From assembly GCA_022414725.1 (NCBI GenBank), contig CM039462.1, forward strand, positions 15,756,268 to 15,820,267: 64,000 bases of DNA, in the 5' to 3' direction. A program made the position numbers and the translations under genes. Source of the stretch: Microglena sp. YARC. Lineage: Eukaryota; Chlorophyta; Chlorophyceae; Chlamydomonadales; Chlamydomonadaceae. The notes under the pieces are model-generated. The model had not been told where the DNA came from. It made no database searches and saw only the letters and a list, made by a program, of their open reading frames with translations. How positions within the stretch are numbered: the first letter of the stretch is position 1; each line of letters starts with the position of its first letter. Positions 32,143-43,177 of this stretch are shown piece by piece.

Positions 32143-32334
32143 CAGGGTTATGCGTTTTGCCAAATTGGTCAGCGCTTAAAACGCAGAAACGTCAAATTGG
32201 TCAGCAATTCGTAGTGCAAAAAGCAAAAAATGCGCGCTGCGCCCACAGGGGGTTGAGAAACTGCACGAAACGCGCAGTGTGGCTAAAAAAGTGTGCGGGA
32301 AATCACGCTGCCGCGCTCCCTTTGTAGTACCCTG
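32143..32334. mobile_element. hAT-type MITE, family B (8-bp TSD)
   Basis: 192 bp, CAGGGTTATGCGTTTTGCC ... TTGTAGTACCCTG, flanked by GTTACATG (32135-32142) and GTTGCATG (32335-32342). It has the family B core (GGTCAGCGCTTAAAACGC, CAGGGGGTTGAGAAACTGC). It occupies the same site in the duplicated locus as the family A element at 31779. Confidence 0.85.
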
Positions 32335-32392
32335 GTTGCATGGATCCAGCCTTGAAAGCTACCCTCCGGCTTCAGAAGTATCGAAGACACCG

Positions 32393-32895
32393 CTCTGTCT
32401 CCACTCACATACATTGTGTTCTGCTCTTTCCCCATTCCCATGCTTGGTGTACTGCTCTATCCCCACTCATCTGTCACATGCACTGCTCTGTCTCCACTCA
32501 CATACATTGTGTTCTGCTCTTTCCCCATTCCCATGCTTGGTGTACTGCTCTATCCCCACTCATCTGTCACATGCACTGCTCTGTCTCCACTCACATACAT
32601 TGTGTTCTGCTCTTTCCCCAATCCCATGCTTGGTGTACTGCTCTATCCCCACTCATCTGTCACATGCACTGCTCTGTCTCCACTCACATACATTGTGTTC
32701 TGCTCTTTCCCCAATCCCATGCTTGGTGTACTGCTCTATCCCCACTCATCTGTCACATGCACTGCTCTGTCTCCACTCACATACATTGTGTTATGCTCGG
32801 CAGTACACCAAGCATGGGATTGGGGAAAGAGCAGAACACAATGTATGTGAGTGGAGACAGAGCAGTGCATGTGACAGATGAGTGTGGATAGAGCA
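32393..32895. repeat. 94-bp tandem repeat ending in an inverted unit
   Basis: Four full direct units plus a partial one (CTGTCTCCACTCACATACAT, TTTCCCCA(T/A)TCCCATGCTTGG, CACTCATCTGTCACATGCAC). At about 32800-32893 the same unit appears in reverse complement, so the last ~190 bp can form a hairpin. Confidence 0.9.
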
Positions 32896-33204
32896 TATTC
32901 ATTATTCCAGGGCATTCATCGTATACAAAACTAGTATACCCACTCTCTTCCATCTTCCTAGGTCCTACAATAATTCCCCATTCAAGTTCTCCCCCACCCA
33001 GACACAAGCGAACGGGAAGGTTCCTTTAGCTCCATGCGTGGGTGGGGGGGTGGGGGGGGGAGGGGGGGTAAAAGCTTTTTTCTGGGCAGGGGGGTCTATG
33101 ATCTCAGACCTAGGTTGAATACTTTCTCGAGACGAGATATCAGCTACGATTAAAAAACGATGGAGACATGCACTCGTTACTTTTCGGGTTTGGTGTAGTA
33201 GCTT
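32896..33204. other. No gene; G-rich stretch at 33040-33070
   Basis: Between the duplicated ATTATTCCAGGGCATTCATC block and the mirrored palindrome part. Unsupported short frames only. Confidence 0.35.
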
Positions 33205-33564
33205 CAAACCTGAAGGTAGGTTATGTGTCTGAAAGCTGGCACGACAGGCATTCCAATGCAGCGGTACTCTGTAAGCTTGACTCAGTTGCTGGCTAATGGA
33301 GCTGGGTGGCAGCTGCTACGCGTAGCGCAAAAATGAATGTTGGAAGCAAGCCAAGACAATGTGTCTGACATTCAACATGTGCGTTTTGCATTCCTCCGAA
33401 ATAGCGTTACAAGCTACTAGCTGCAGCAGCTACTAGCTACATGCAGTGACTCTGATATAGCGGGTTCGCAGCGTTATAAGAAGAAGACAATGGTAGTGGC
33501 AAGTAATCCTGACAATGAAGCCAAAATACGTTTCGCCTTCCACTGTTTTTCTTTCTGGCTATAT

Positions 33565-33752
33565 GCAGCAGCTTCTGGGCAGCTCCCCTGGCTGGCTAAT
33601 CAGCCAAACCTTAAGCAACTTAGTGCACTTAGAAGCTGACATAATCAGCTTTCTACTGCTGCCACGTTTTGGGGGCTTACCCCTTGGCTAGCTCAGAATT
33701 TTGGGGGCTTAGCCCAGTGGCTAGCTCAGAGAGCTGCCTAGAAGCTGCTGCT
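33565..33752. mobile_element. Foldback/MITE family D (left arm copy)
   Basis: Inverted ends AGCAGCTTCTGGGCAGCTC and GAGCTGCCTAGAAGCTGCTG enclose ~150 bp with a duplicated TTTTGGGGGCTTA(C/G)CCC block. The copy at 48085-48241 sits at the mirrored position, so the insertion predates the palindrome. Confidence 0.65.
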
Positions 33753-33879
33753 GGTAGCTGAAAAGAAAAACAGTGCCTTTGTTGGTGGACAAATCCGACC
33801 CCAGCCCAGCGTTTTGTAGGCTGGAGGGAGTCGTCATTGCCTGTTATGGCCTTTTGGTGAACAGCCTGGAGTTGGCTGG

Positions 33880-34082
33880 AGACACATGTAACAATTCAAA
33901 ATAAAAACAAATCATTGGCTGGAAACACATGTAACAATTCAAATTAAAAACAAATTATTGGCTGGAAACACATGTAACAATTCAAATTAAAAACAAATCA
34001 CTGGGACTTCTCCAGGGCCTAAAGCTGCCTTCGGTGTTGAATCTCTAATACGACAGTAGTTAGTAGACTGAAAACGTGACAC
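33880..34082. repeat. ATGTAACAATTCAAAT triplication and duplicated gene end
   Basis: A ~43-bp unit (GGCTGGA(G/A)ACACATGTAACA + ATTCAAA(A/T)TAAAAACAAAT) is present three times at 33873-34000. 34010-34082 is an extra copy of the last ~75 bp of the membrane-protein gene (CTTCTCCAG...GTAGTTAGTAGACTGAAAAC). Confidence 0.7.
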
Positions 34083-34113
34083 TCATTGGGACTTCTCCAG
34101 CGCCAGAAACTGC

Positions 34114-37100
34114 TTACGGTGATGAATCTCTAGTACGACAGTAGTTAGGAGACTCAAAACGTGACACAAAAGAGTCCAAAGGAGAGACTCTGCAAAATAG
34201 GAAGCAACTCAACACCATCATGCCGAGGTTTTCGGCCAAGGCCCACTGGAAGCGGATGGGCTCGGCCACTGCTCGTCCTAGCCTCACAAAGAGCGTGAGC
34301 GTGAAAATCACGGCGAAGGGAACAGTGCTAATCATATAAACGAGGAATGCCTTTCGCACAAACGACAATGCAAAGAGAAGCTTCTCTGCGAACAAGTAGT
34401 CTCTCAAGTACAATGCACGGATGGTGGGGATTGAGAAGAGACATGCAAGTAGAAGAGCATGCAGGGATAGGAGACAAAACCCACCCCTGAGTGCAACTGA
34501 CACCTGGCCGAAGAATTGAAGGAAGCAGAACAGCTTCATGATCATTGACATCTTCTCCATCTTGTACATGATGAATTTGTTTTGCTGCTCGGCATTAGGC
34601 CAAGGCTCCAGGCTAGACCAGAGCTGTTTCATCAGGCGGTACCATGGGGGTGGAACAGCAAGGCCCAGGCAGTTGGTCGGCACAGTAGGGACACTCTCAG
34701 CATGGGAAAGCTTGGGAGGCAGGCCATCACGAGGCTGGCCGTGGGCAATGTGATCACTGACAGCAGCTGTAGGGTCCACCCTTCCAGACTCAGGTGCTGG
34801 TGCCTTGACTGCGGGCAAGGTAGGGGTGGGGTCCTGCAGCGAGTTGCGCACAGTCGGATCGTCCCACTTCCCAGTTGCTGCTCTGATTATGTTACTGCCG
34901 ACGACTGCGAGCAGCCTTACAGGCTGGAGCCATGTAACCAAGGTCAAGTCCCTCTGCCGACTGGGGGTCCTCAGGCCAGGACTGCTTTGTCCATGTCGAT
35001 CCCCCATAATGCCAGCAGCTTGAGGAATTCTGGCCATCCTCTTCCAGAATGTCTCGGGGGATCCAGCGCGCCCTCCATTGTAGTGCCAAGCTCGCAACAG
35101 CGCGGGACACCTCTTCTCCAACAAGAAGGTTGCCATCCCTCCTGCGTTGATGAGTACAGCAAGGTGCAAGGGTGTCATTCCAAATTGATCCTGCACCACC
35201 CAGAGGCTTGGGAGCTTGTAGGCCTGAGTCCAGCGTAGCACCTCATCCACCATGGCACAGCAACCACTCTTGATAGCCAGGTGCAACATGCTACTACCCC
35301 GAGGATTAATTTCTCCACCAAAGTAGTCATAGAACCTGCCAGTGCAATCTGAACCTTCCCTCTGCATCCTCTGGTGGACAAAGGGGCGCAGCGCTGGGGA
35401 GCAAAGAAGAACATGAACAACATGCTTGGCTGCAGCTGTGCATCCATTGCCAACCAGATGTAGCATAAGGCTGTTGCCAGCACGCCACATCCTATCGAGC
35501 TGCTGATCATCCATGCCCCCCCCTCCTCTTCCGCCACCACCACCACGCTGACGCTCAATGTTCATGGCCTGCAACCACGAACCCACAGCGTACGCAATAT
35601 GAGCACCGTAGAGGTGCTTCTCCGAATCGAATGAGAGGCCAAGGGACTTCTCATCACTGTGATGCAGCAGGCGCAAGGAGCACAGGTCAGACTCCATGTC
35701 AGTCAAGTCATCGAGAAGTAGCACCACCGTTCTGTCACCAACAATGACGTGATCTGTGAGGCTCTGTCCGTTCACCGTCAGCAAGCAGCACGGGGAGCCA
35801 CGAAGGGCGTCTGCAGGGAGCTTCACTTGCAGATACACAGAGCTCTGCTTAGCACCAGGGCCGATGTTGGGCTCACCCTCATCACTTGGACTGACAAGGA
35901 CACTGCACTCCAAGACACATGCCCCAAGGCTTGCTTTGAAGGCAACATCCTGGGGGGATTGGGAGCACTGGAGGGGGAAGGACACAGTGGCAAAGCCCTG
36001 CTCATATACGGGGACACACGTGGCCATCGGGAGGCCATCCAACCAGGTCACTCGGCGGTCGGTGGGGATGTCCACCTTGCCTGACATACCCAGGTCCATG
36101 GGCAGTCCAAGCCAGGATAGCCATGTGGTGTTGCTGACTGCCTTGAGCATCTGCGAAGTCGAATCAGTGCTGTTACTGACTTCCTTGAGGATCTGGATCT
36201 GCAAACTTGAACCAGCGGTACTTGGCGATCCAGCTTCCTCTGGGCAGGAGACTCTGATCCCAACCAACAGGCTTCCGCGTTGAAACGTGATATCAGTTAC
36301 TGTATATCCCGGAAATTCTGCTTCAAACATACTCTTCAGCTTGTCTTCGGCATCAGGGCCCATGTCACTTGGGTCTGCGTCTGGAATTCTGAGGAACACC
36401 TTATGCTCTCTTGATTCTGCAGAAGGCCAGTAGCATTGACGAGCAAGTCGGACCATCTCCATGAACTCCTCGTCGGTCATCTCACTGTACGCCCCGCAAT
36501 CGTCGCTGGCCTTGGCTGGAGCAGGGTGCAGCTTCATGAATGCTGCACGAGATCTCATGTCGTCCCACAGGCGCACAGCTATCGCACCTACTTGTACAAG
36601 TAGCATACAGAGAGGACTGAGCTCAGCAGGGCCCTGGGCGGCAACAAATGGCACTAAGGCTATCTGGATAAGGATCGACCAGAATGCAACCTTGAAGCGC
36701 ACATGTGTGGCGAAGCTACTCGCAACGCTGAGTAGCAACCATGTAAAATATACTAAACGACTGCTGACTATGGTATTCCACTGATGGTGGTCAAGTGAGG
36801 AGAAGGCAGGTGACAACCACAGAATCTGCCCAACGAGCCGGACAACCGAGGTTGCAATCGCCATTGGCTCCACCCATCGCCAACGCTCCAGAGCAAAAGC
36901 AATCACTGACAGGAGACAGTTTACTGGAACGGAGGGCTGCAAAAAGAAGTAGGTTGCTGACAAGGTGCCAGCGACATACCTTTTGATGATTTGCGGAATT
37001 GTGCCAACTAAGGAAGTGATGCTGAGAGTAAGCAGAAGCATCTTGCGTTGTTGGATTTGATGCTCCAAGAACTGTTCTTCCACAGCCTTTTCGGAGAAAC

Positions 37101-37161
37101 CAGTTAAGCTCTCCCATGTGCGTTCAAGCAGACTGGACCTCCCCCAGGGCATCATGGTCAT
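34114..37161 (-). CDS. Polytopic membrane protein with ankyrin-like repeats, left palindrome copy
   Basis: Intronless 1015-residue frame from ATG 37161. The frame is open to 37248, but conservation with the right copy begins at MTMMP, which sets the start. Residues 40-60, 68-92, 98-120, 133-152, 157-176 and 181-198 are hydrophobic and probably span a membrane. A soluble region follows: 222-310 (DADPSD...FPGYTVTDITFQRGSLLVG) and 395-510 with a beta-rich segment (LLTVNGQSLTDHVIVGDRTVVLLL), then a Gly/Arg microsatellite at 539-549. Residues 565-690 contain ankyrin-like helices (NSLMLHLVGNG; SSMLHLAIKSG; FGMTPLHLAVLINAG). Residues 873-910, 922-958 and 975-990 give three to four more membrane segments. 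The order loosely recalls the C-terminal half of plant SPL proteins, but there is no SBP domain, so the family is not recognised. A 2-bp loss near 34182-34189 shifts the frame: the last ~25 residues are novel, and the ancestral stop lies at 34083. A role as a channel, sensor or anchor is only inference. Confidence 0.75.
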   Translation of the reverse strand: MTMMPWGRSSLLERTWESLTGFSEKAVEEQFLEHQIQQRKMLLLTLSITSLVGTIPQIIKRYVAGTLSATYFFLQPSVPVNCLLSVIAFALERWRWVEPMAIATSVVRLVGQILWLSPAFSSLDHHQWNTIVSSRLVYFTWLLLSVASSFATHVRFKVAFWSILIQIALVPFVAAQGPAELSPLCMLLVQVGAIAVRLWDDMRSRAAFMKLHPAPAKASDDCGAYSEMTDEEFMEMVRLARQCYWPSAESREHKVFLRIPDADPSDMGPDAEDKLKSMFEAEFPGYTVTDITFQRGSLLVGIRVSCPEEAGSPSTAGSSLQIQILKEVSNSTDSTSQMLKAVSNTTWLSWLGLPMDLGMSGKVDIPTDRRVTWLDGLPMATCVPVYEQGFATVSFPLQCSQSPQDVAFKASLGACVLECSVLVSPSDEGEPNIGPGAKQSSVYLQVKLPADALRGSPCCLLTVNGQSLTDHVIVGDRTVVLLLDDLTDMESDLCSLRLLHHSDEKSLGLSFDSEKHLYGAHIAYAVGSWLQAMNIERQRGGGGGRGGGGMDDQQLDRMWRAGNSLMLHLVGNGCTAAAKHVVHVLLCSPALRPFVHQRMQREGSDCTGRFYDYFGGEINPRGSSMLHLAIKSGCCAMVDEVLRWTQAYKLPSLWVVQDQFGMTPLHLAVLINAGGMATFLLEKRCPALLRAWHYNGGRAGSPETFWKRMARIPQAAGIMGDRHGQSSPGLRTPSRQRDLTLVTWLQPVRLLAVVGSNIIRAATGKWDDPTVRNSLQDPTPTLPAVKAPAPESGRVDPTAAVSDHIAHGQPRDGLPPKLSHAESVPTVPTNCLGLAVPPPWYRLMKQLWSSLEPWPNAEQQNKFIMYKMEKMSMIMKLFCFLQFFGQVSVALRGGFCLLSLHALLLACLFSIPTIRALYLRDYLFAEKLLFALSFVRKAFLVYMISTVPFAVIFTLTLFVRLGRAVAEPIRFQWALAENLGMMVLSCFLFCRVSPLDSFVSRFESPNYCRTRDSSP
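34901..34949 (-). repeat. Motif S inside coding sequence
   Basis: Codons for residues ~737-755 of the membrane protein (LTLVTWLQPVRLLAVVG) coincide with the dispersed motif S (GCGAGCAGCC...GGCTGGAGCCATGTAACCAAG). Either the repeat was exonised or the dispersed copies derive from this gene. Confidence 0.55.
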
Positions 37162-37625
37162 GTGTAGCGCAGTTGAAGGGCAGTCAAGCACAAAAGCTGA
37201 TTGCAGTAGCCCTGATGTCGTGGGTGCCTCGTGTGTACAGGAGACCACTTCAGTCTTGTTGACACAGCACGCAAAAAGTGAAAGGATGGGGCGTGTCAGG
37301 GACTCAGTTGCCGGAAATAAAGTGGGTCATGTAAAAAACCCAGAAGAGATTTGTCATGTTGCAGAACGTGATCCGTAGGATCCTGCGCCCGCGTACAGAA
37401 GGTGTCTGGTGTTTACGCAATTCTATCCAGTACACGAAAGAATAAACAGCAGGTTACCCAGGGCCTCCTTGCTCCAGCTATCATTGCTCTTCTGCTACAT
37501 TCGTGCTCCAAATTAGTGGAAAAGGTTGAGGCTAAAGAAAGGAATCTGGGAAAGGGGATGTTGACAAGGTTACCAATGACATCGAGAGAGCGGGGTGAGA
37601 GAAAGAAAGAGTGTGTGTGTGAGTG
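37162..37625. other. Upstream region of left gene copy
   Basis: Mirrors 42470-43177 of the right arm with several indels, such as 37410-37440 versus the longer 42625-42930. Contains no supported gene. It would hold the promoter, but no core motif can be defended. Confidence 0.4.
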
Positions 37626-37627
37626 TG

Positions 37628-38340
<713 letters not shown>

Positions 38341-39155
38341 TAGTCGACCAGGGCAGACCAACCAGGCGTAGTAGCCCCTGGGGTCAGAGTGAATCAGTTT
38401 TAGAAACGAAGCTTCGAATCGTCTCCAGGCACGCGATTGAGCTAGCTACATTGGACATCAATTGTGGTGCAGCTGCAGAGATCCGGCGCTCGACTGCAGT
38501 GACAGCGCTCTCCGCGGGATTACTGCGGGAATACGACGGGAATACGAACTCGAGGCCAGGTTCCTAGTGCACAGATGTGACTCGACGATGAAGGACATAG
38601 AGCACACAGCGTGAGGTAGCCAATCTCCTGCACTCAACTTAACGATCTGCCGCTCGAGATTCGGCAGGAGCTACGAAGGACGCGGGAAACTGTAGCAGCA
38701 AATGGCGCAGACTACGAGATAGAGCGAATACTAGTCTCGCTAAGAAGAAGGCATTCATCGAAGGAGCACTGGGCGCAGGTACCTTTGGGTGGAAGAAAAG
38801 CGAGGGATCTGTTGACCGCTCGACGGGCTTGATATAAAAGCCTGCAGAAACTGACTGGTGAGTTCTGAGAACAAAACTGGACAGGCTTGGGCGCAGCTTG
38901 GCGTGGTCCAGCAAATTGACGACCGAAATTCAGAGAGAAAGTCGGCGTAAATAAAGCACTCAGTCGAATTAAGCACTCAATACAGCAGTAGGCCTAACGC
39001 GTACAACAGTACATCGGCGTGGCGTACCATGTGGAACTGCCAGCTCGACGGAGCCATCATCTGCTAGAATCCTTCCTGTCGAAGGGCCATTCAATAATTC
39101 AAGGACTTATGCGAATTTCGATTCCGATCATCCGAGGTGCGACTAATTATGCCCA
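38341..39155. repeat. Inner left arm, diverged copy of LINE-like remnant
   Basis: Mirrors 39510-40725. On the minus strand 38640-38914 keeps a readable segment, AGFYIKPVERSTDPSLFFHP, that is nearly identical on the plus strand at 40200-40260. A formerly coding element was therefore duplicated with the palindrome. Confidence 0.55.
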
Positions 39156-39510
39156 GCCTTAGGTATTTCGAAAATTTGCCAAATCATCCTCTGCTATAAT
39201 CCTTCAAATCGTTTCGTTTAGAGCTCCTGTACTCCTGTCTCGTCTGACGGACGTCTAGGCCTGCTCCACGGTGCACGACTATGTCATATAAGACAATAAG
39301 AGATGAGGCAGCTGACACGAAGTCTTAAAAGGGTGTCCAAGCGCATGAGCATTCAGTCAACAAATTGTGGCGTTGCATTCAGACAACAAATTTCAACTCG
39401 GGCTTCAACAGCACGTCTTCCATTCATTTTCTATGATTGATTGTCTTCTTGTCTGAAGTTTGAGAATCCATCGATTCGAGGCGACATTAGTGTAAGCAGA
39501 AAAACTCGCA
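39156..39510. other. Palindrome centre (spacer)
   Basis: About 350 bp without an obvious inverted partner. A CATCCTCTGCTA(T)AATCCTTC word near 39055 recurs directly at about 39185. No origin- or end-like sequence was recognised. Confidence 0.5.
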
Positions 39511-39751
39511 ACTGGACATAATTAGTCGCAACTCTGAATCGAAATTCGCCGAAGTCCTTGAATCTGCCCGCCTGGCCCTTCCCATCTCCTTTGCTCCGTC
39601 GAGCTGGCACTTCCAAGTGGTTCGCCGCGCCGATATACTGATGTACGCGTTAGGCTTACGGCTGTATAGGGCGTATAGGGCTAGGGGAAACACGCCACTA
39701 ACAGGCTTGGGCGCTCTTACTATACCCTTCGTTTTTCGCTCTTCTAGATAG

Positions 39752-40110
39752 GCAGGCATATAAGACTAATGACTCTTACTACTAAGAACTCGCGTAAGAC
39801 TACAATCGGAACTCACTCTTGCTGGCTGGCGCGTTATCTACCACCACCCCATCCTCCTCGGCTCCTATGGCACTATCTTTGCTTCGATCTTACCTACCCT
39901 TCCCTCTCTCGGAATCCATCCATCTACTAACGCCCACCTCCTTAACACTCTTCACCTTCATGCAGTCTCCTACGCTCATCGCATCACCTGCCACCGTCGT
40001 GCTTTGGAATCTGCTACCTTTCATGCCCTAACTCCGCCCTCCTCTAATACTACCTTCCGCCCCCCCGTAACCGGGCCCGTAACCCCCTTCCCACCCCACA
40101 GTGTTGTCCA
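39752..40110 (+). pseudogene. Possible LINE reverse-transcriptase C-terminal remnant
   Basis: One frame reads without stops through RLQSELTLAGWRVIYHHPIL, then LGSYGTIFASIL and HLLNTLHLHAVSYAHRI, followed by CHRRALE. The pattern of a GSYG(T)I segment followed by LH.HAV.YAH.I...RR.LE resembles the end of LINE-type polymerases. This rests on memory of the pattern only. No catalytic motif (YADD) is present in the window, so at most it is a 3' fragment. Confidence 0.3.
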
Positions 40111-40172
40111 AGGACCCCCTTTGGATTGCTTCCTTAAATCACGCCGACCAGGCACACTGCTTTTCATTTCAC

Positions 40173-40725
40173 CAGTCACCTCACCAGCCAGTTCCTGCAG
40201 GCTTTTATATCAAGCCCGTCGAGCGTTCAACAGATCCGTCGCTTTTCTTCCACCAAAAGGCCCAAAGGTGCGTGCGCCCAGTACTCCTTCAATAAATGCC
40301 TTCTCCCTAGTGATACTTGTAGTCGCTCTATCTCGTACTCTGCCCCATTTGCTGCTGCAGTTCCCCCGTCCTTCGAAGCAGATCCAGCCGAATCTCGAGC
40401 GGCAGACCATTAAGTTGAGTGCGGTATATTGGCTACAACACGCTGTGTGCCCTATAGAGCTATATAGCTATGTCCATAATCGTCGAGTCTCATCCGTACA
40501 CTTGACACCTGGCCTCGAGTTCGTATTCCCGTAGTATTCGGAGAGCGCAGTCACTGCATTCGAGAGCCGGAACGCTGCAGCTGCACACCACAAATGATGG
40601 CCAATGTCGCCAGCCCAATCGCGTGCCCGGAGATGGGTCGAAGCTTCGATTCGAAAATTGGTTCTCTCTGATCCCCCAGGCTACTACGCCTGGTTGTTCG
40701 GCCCTGGCTTATGGGTCGACAACTT
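40173..40725. repeat. Inner right arm of the palindrome
   Basis: Mirrors 38340-38870, including the AGFYIKPVERSTDPSLFFH coding remnant at 40197-40255 and the ATTCGTATTCCCG...CTGCAGCTGCA(C)C block at 40510-40600. Confidence 0.7.
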
Positions 40726-41607
40726 GATTTTTGCGTTTTTCGTGATTTTTGAGAAATAGCCGGTCGAATTAGCTGGTTGAACTGACCTCTCTCACACATG
40801 AGGGGCCTGTGTTCGATTCTCGCAGGGGATGGATAAGGATGAGTCGCATTTCACTAACGGGAGGGGGGTCGCCTCGGAGGGCTCTAATTCGCGTACGGAT
40901 CTCAGAGTCGTGGATGGTATTTTCATTTGTCATTACTCTCCTGTCTTGTTGACTCAATCATGGGACCTGGAGCATGTCTACGATTTCCCCTGGGAAAATT
41001 TGCATTGCATCAGCTCATTGTGCTTGACAAGGATATCTGCTGTTCTGCACTAGTACCGGCAGGTTGCGCAGTAGCAACTGTAGCCTCGGGAGTTGCTGCA
41101 CCTGCCTTCATTGAACTTCGGCGAGTCAGTGAGCTATTAACTCCATTAGCCTTACAGGCCACCCTTACACACCTCACGGCCACAGACTTCAACAGAAGTC
41201 AAAAACGACACACGAGCCCCAGGGCTGGGCTGACCTCCAGGGGACCCACCAGGGCACCCTACTATTTTCGTTTATGATGTACCGAGGCCCGAGGCCAGCT
41301 GTGTAGCTGTGTATCTGTTTTCAAAGCGATGAAACCGACCAATGATCTACTGCAATAGAATGCCTGTAAGAACGGTCGGTATTCCACCCGGAAATAGTCA
41401 AAAAGTGGTCGGGATTCCTGTAAATGCGGTTAATCAGGAATTGTGGAAAATCATGTTTCCAAAATCGCAAAACCAATACGACCCCAGGAGTAGCCCAGGC
41501 CTCAAAATTTTCACTAAGGCCGATCAATGTTTTCTGAGAATGGGGCTGTAATGGCATGTCTCATGGGGATATTAAAAGTTACTTTTCAGGTCATTCTGAT
41601 CACCTCA

Positions 41608-41643
<36 letters not shown>

Positions 41644-41929
41644 CCCTCATTTTGTTTTTACTAACTTTTTATTCAGACCTCCAAATGACATTCTGAGACC
41701 ACTTATGAGTATGCCTTGGGAAGATTAGTCTCTTGGCTCCACTTTGGACCTCGTGCAATAAGTATTTTACCCCCCCCCCCCCCCCCCCCAAACCCCCAAA
41801 CCCCCAAACCCCAGCCCAGCCCAGAGTATGAGAGGGTGAATTTCCATTCGCTCGCACAACTCCACTTCAACCTACTAACCCTTGAGCCGACCACCGCAGG
41901 GGCCCTACCAGGGGACCCGACTATTTTAA
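40726..41929. repeat. Right-arm-only insertion: tRNA-like head and poly-G-cored repeat
   Basis: Absent from the left arm. 40755-40835 contains TTAGCTGGTTGAACTGACC and GTGTTCGATTCTCGC, resembling degenerate A and B boxes. 41430-41830 is the inverse of the block at 26975-27470 (GTCATTCTGA, TCATTTAG then a 29-base G run at 41612-41640, CTCATTTTGTTTTTACTAAC, CACTTTGGACCTCGTGCAAT). Confidence 0.5.
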
Positions 41930-42092
41930 GCTTGTTTTCACGGGACCTGTCGCATATGCACTTGTGATGTCGACCGTATGCTTGGCAGTACCTGTAGACT
42001 CGGTAGTAGTGCAGTTTATGTAGGCGCGGTTTAGACGCGTCTACAGGGTGTATCTCGTCATCAGTAATCCTGTCACCATTGGTCTCACCATT

Positions 42093-42160
<68 letters not shown>

Positions 42161-42406
42161 TAACGGTGTTACACAATTCAATTGTGGTCCAGCCACACAG
42201 TAATCAAAAACACCAAAAATATCATTAGGAATAGGTCATCTAGTCAACCCTATTATTGAGAAAGTACAGTAAGCCAATTAACTAAGATCTAGTGAAGGGG
42301 GGTGGGGGTGGGCGTGGGGGGTGGTCCCCCCGTAACACAAAAACTCATTCCATATCAAAAGATTGAAACAAATTCCAAAGGCACAGTTCTAGCCCAGAAA
42401 AGAATC

Positions 42407-42476
<70 letters not shown>

Positions 42477-43177
42477 ACACACACACACTTTCTTTCTCTC
42501 AACCCACTCTCTCGATGTCATCGGTAATCCTGTCAAATTCCCTTTCCCTGATTCCTTTCTTTAGCCTCAACCTTTTCCGTAGATTTGGAGCACGAATGTA
42601 GCAGAAGAGCAACGATAGCGCGATGGCTGCAATTTGCGGCAAGATAGGTGGGCATGTTGGCCTGGAGAATGGCTTGCCACCTGCAGTACTAAACGTTTAA
42701 TAATGGTAGAATCAATCTCAGGTGGAATCGATCCACATCAAAACCAGATGCGCAGCATGCTTATTAAATGAACACGTCTCTACGTTGCGTATGCAGTTGT
42801 CATGTCCGCTGCGTGTGCATGTGTCGAGTGACAATCCCCCCATACACGCACCAGGAAGTGCCAACCACAAGGGGGCCCTGGGCACCCTGCTATTTATTCT
42901 TTCTTGTACCAGATATAATTGCATGAACATCAGGCACCTTCTGTACGCGGGCGCAGGATCCTACGAATCGCGTTCTGCAACTTCACAAATCTCCCCTGGG
43001 TTATGTTACATGACCCACTTTATTTCTGGCAACTGAGTCCCTGACATGCCCCATCCCTTCACTTTTTGTGCCTTGTCAACAGGACTTAAGTGGTCTCCTG
43101 TACACACAAGGCACCCACGACATCAGGGCTGCTGCAATCAGCTATTGTGCTTGACTGACCTTCACAGCGCGCTACAC
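41930..43177. repeat. Right-arm flank of the gene, with (CT)n tracts
   Basis: Mirrors 37162-38295. (CT)n occurs at 42096-42157 and 42412-42471. A segment 42626-42930 has no left partner. No separate gene. Confidence 0.6.

Noticed and set aside
34114..37161. SBP/SPL-type transcription factor
   Set aside because: Only the ankyrin-plus-membrane C-terminal layout is reminiscent; no zinc-binding SBP domain is present.
40004..40534. 176-residue plus-strand frame as an independent gene
   Set aside because: It crosses frames of a diverged repeat; the mirrored left arm does not preserve it as one frame.
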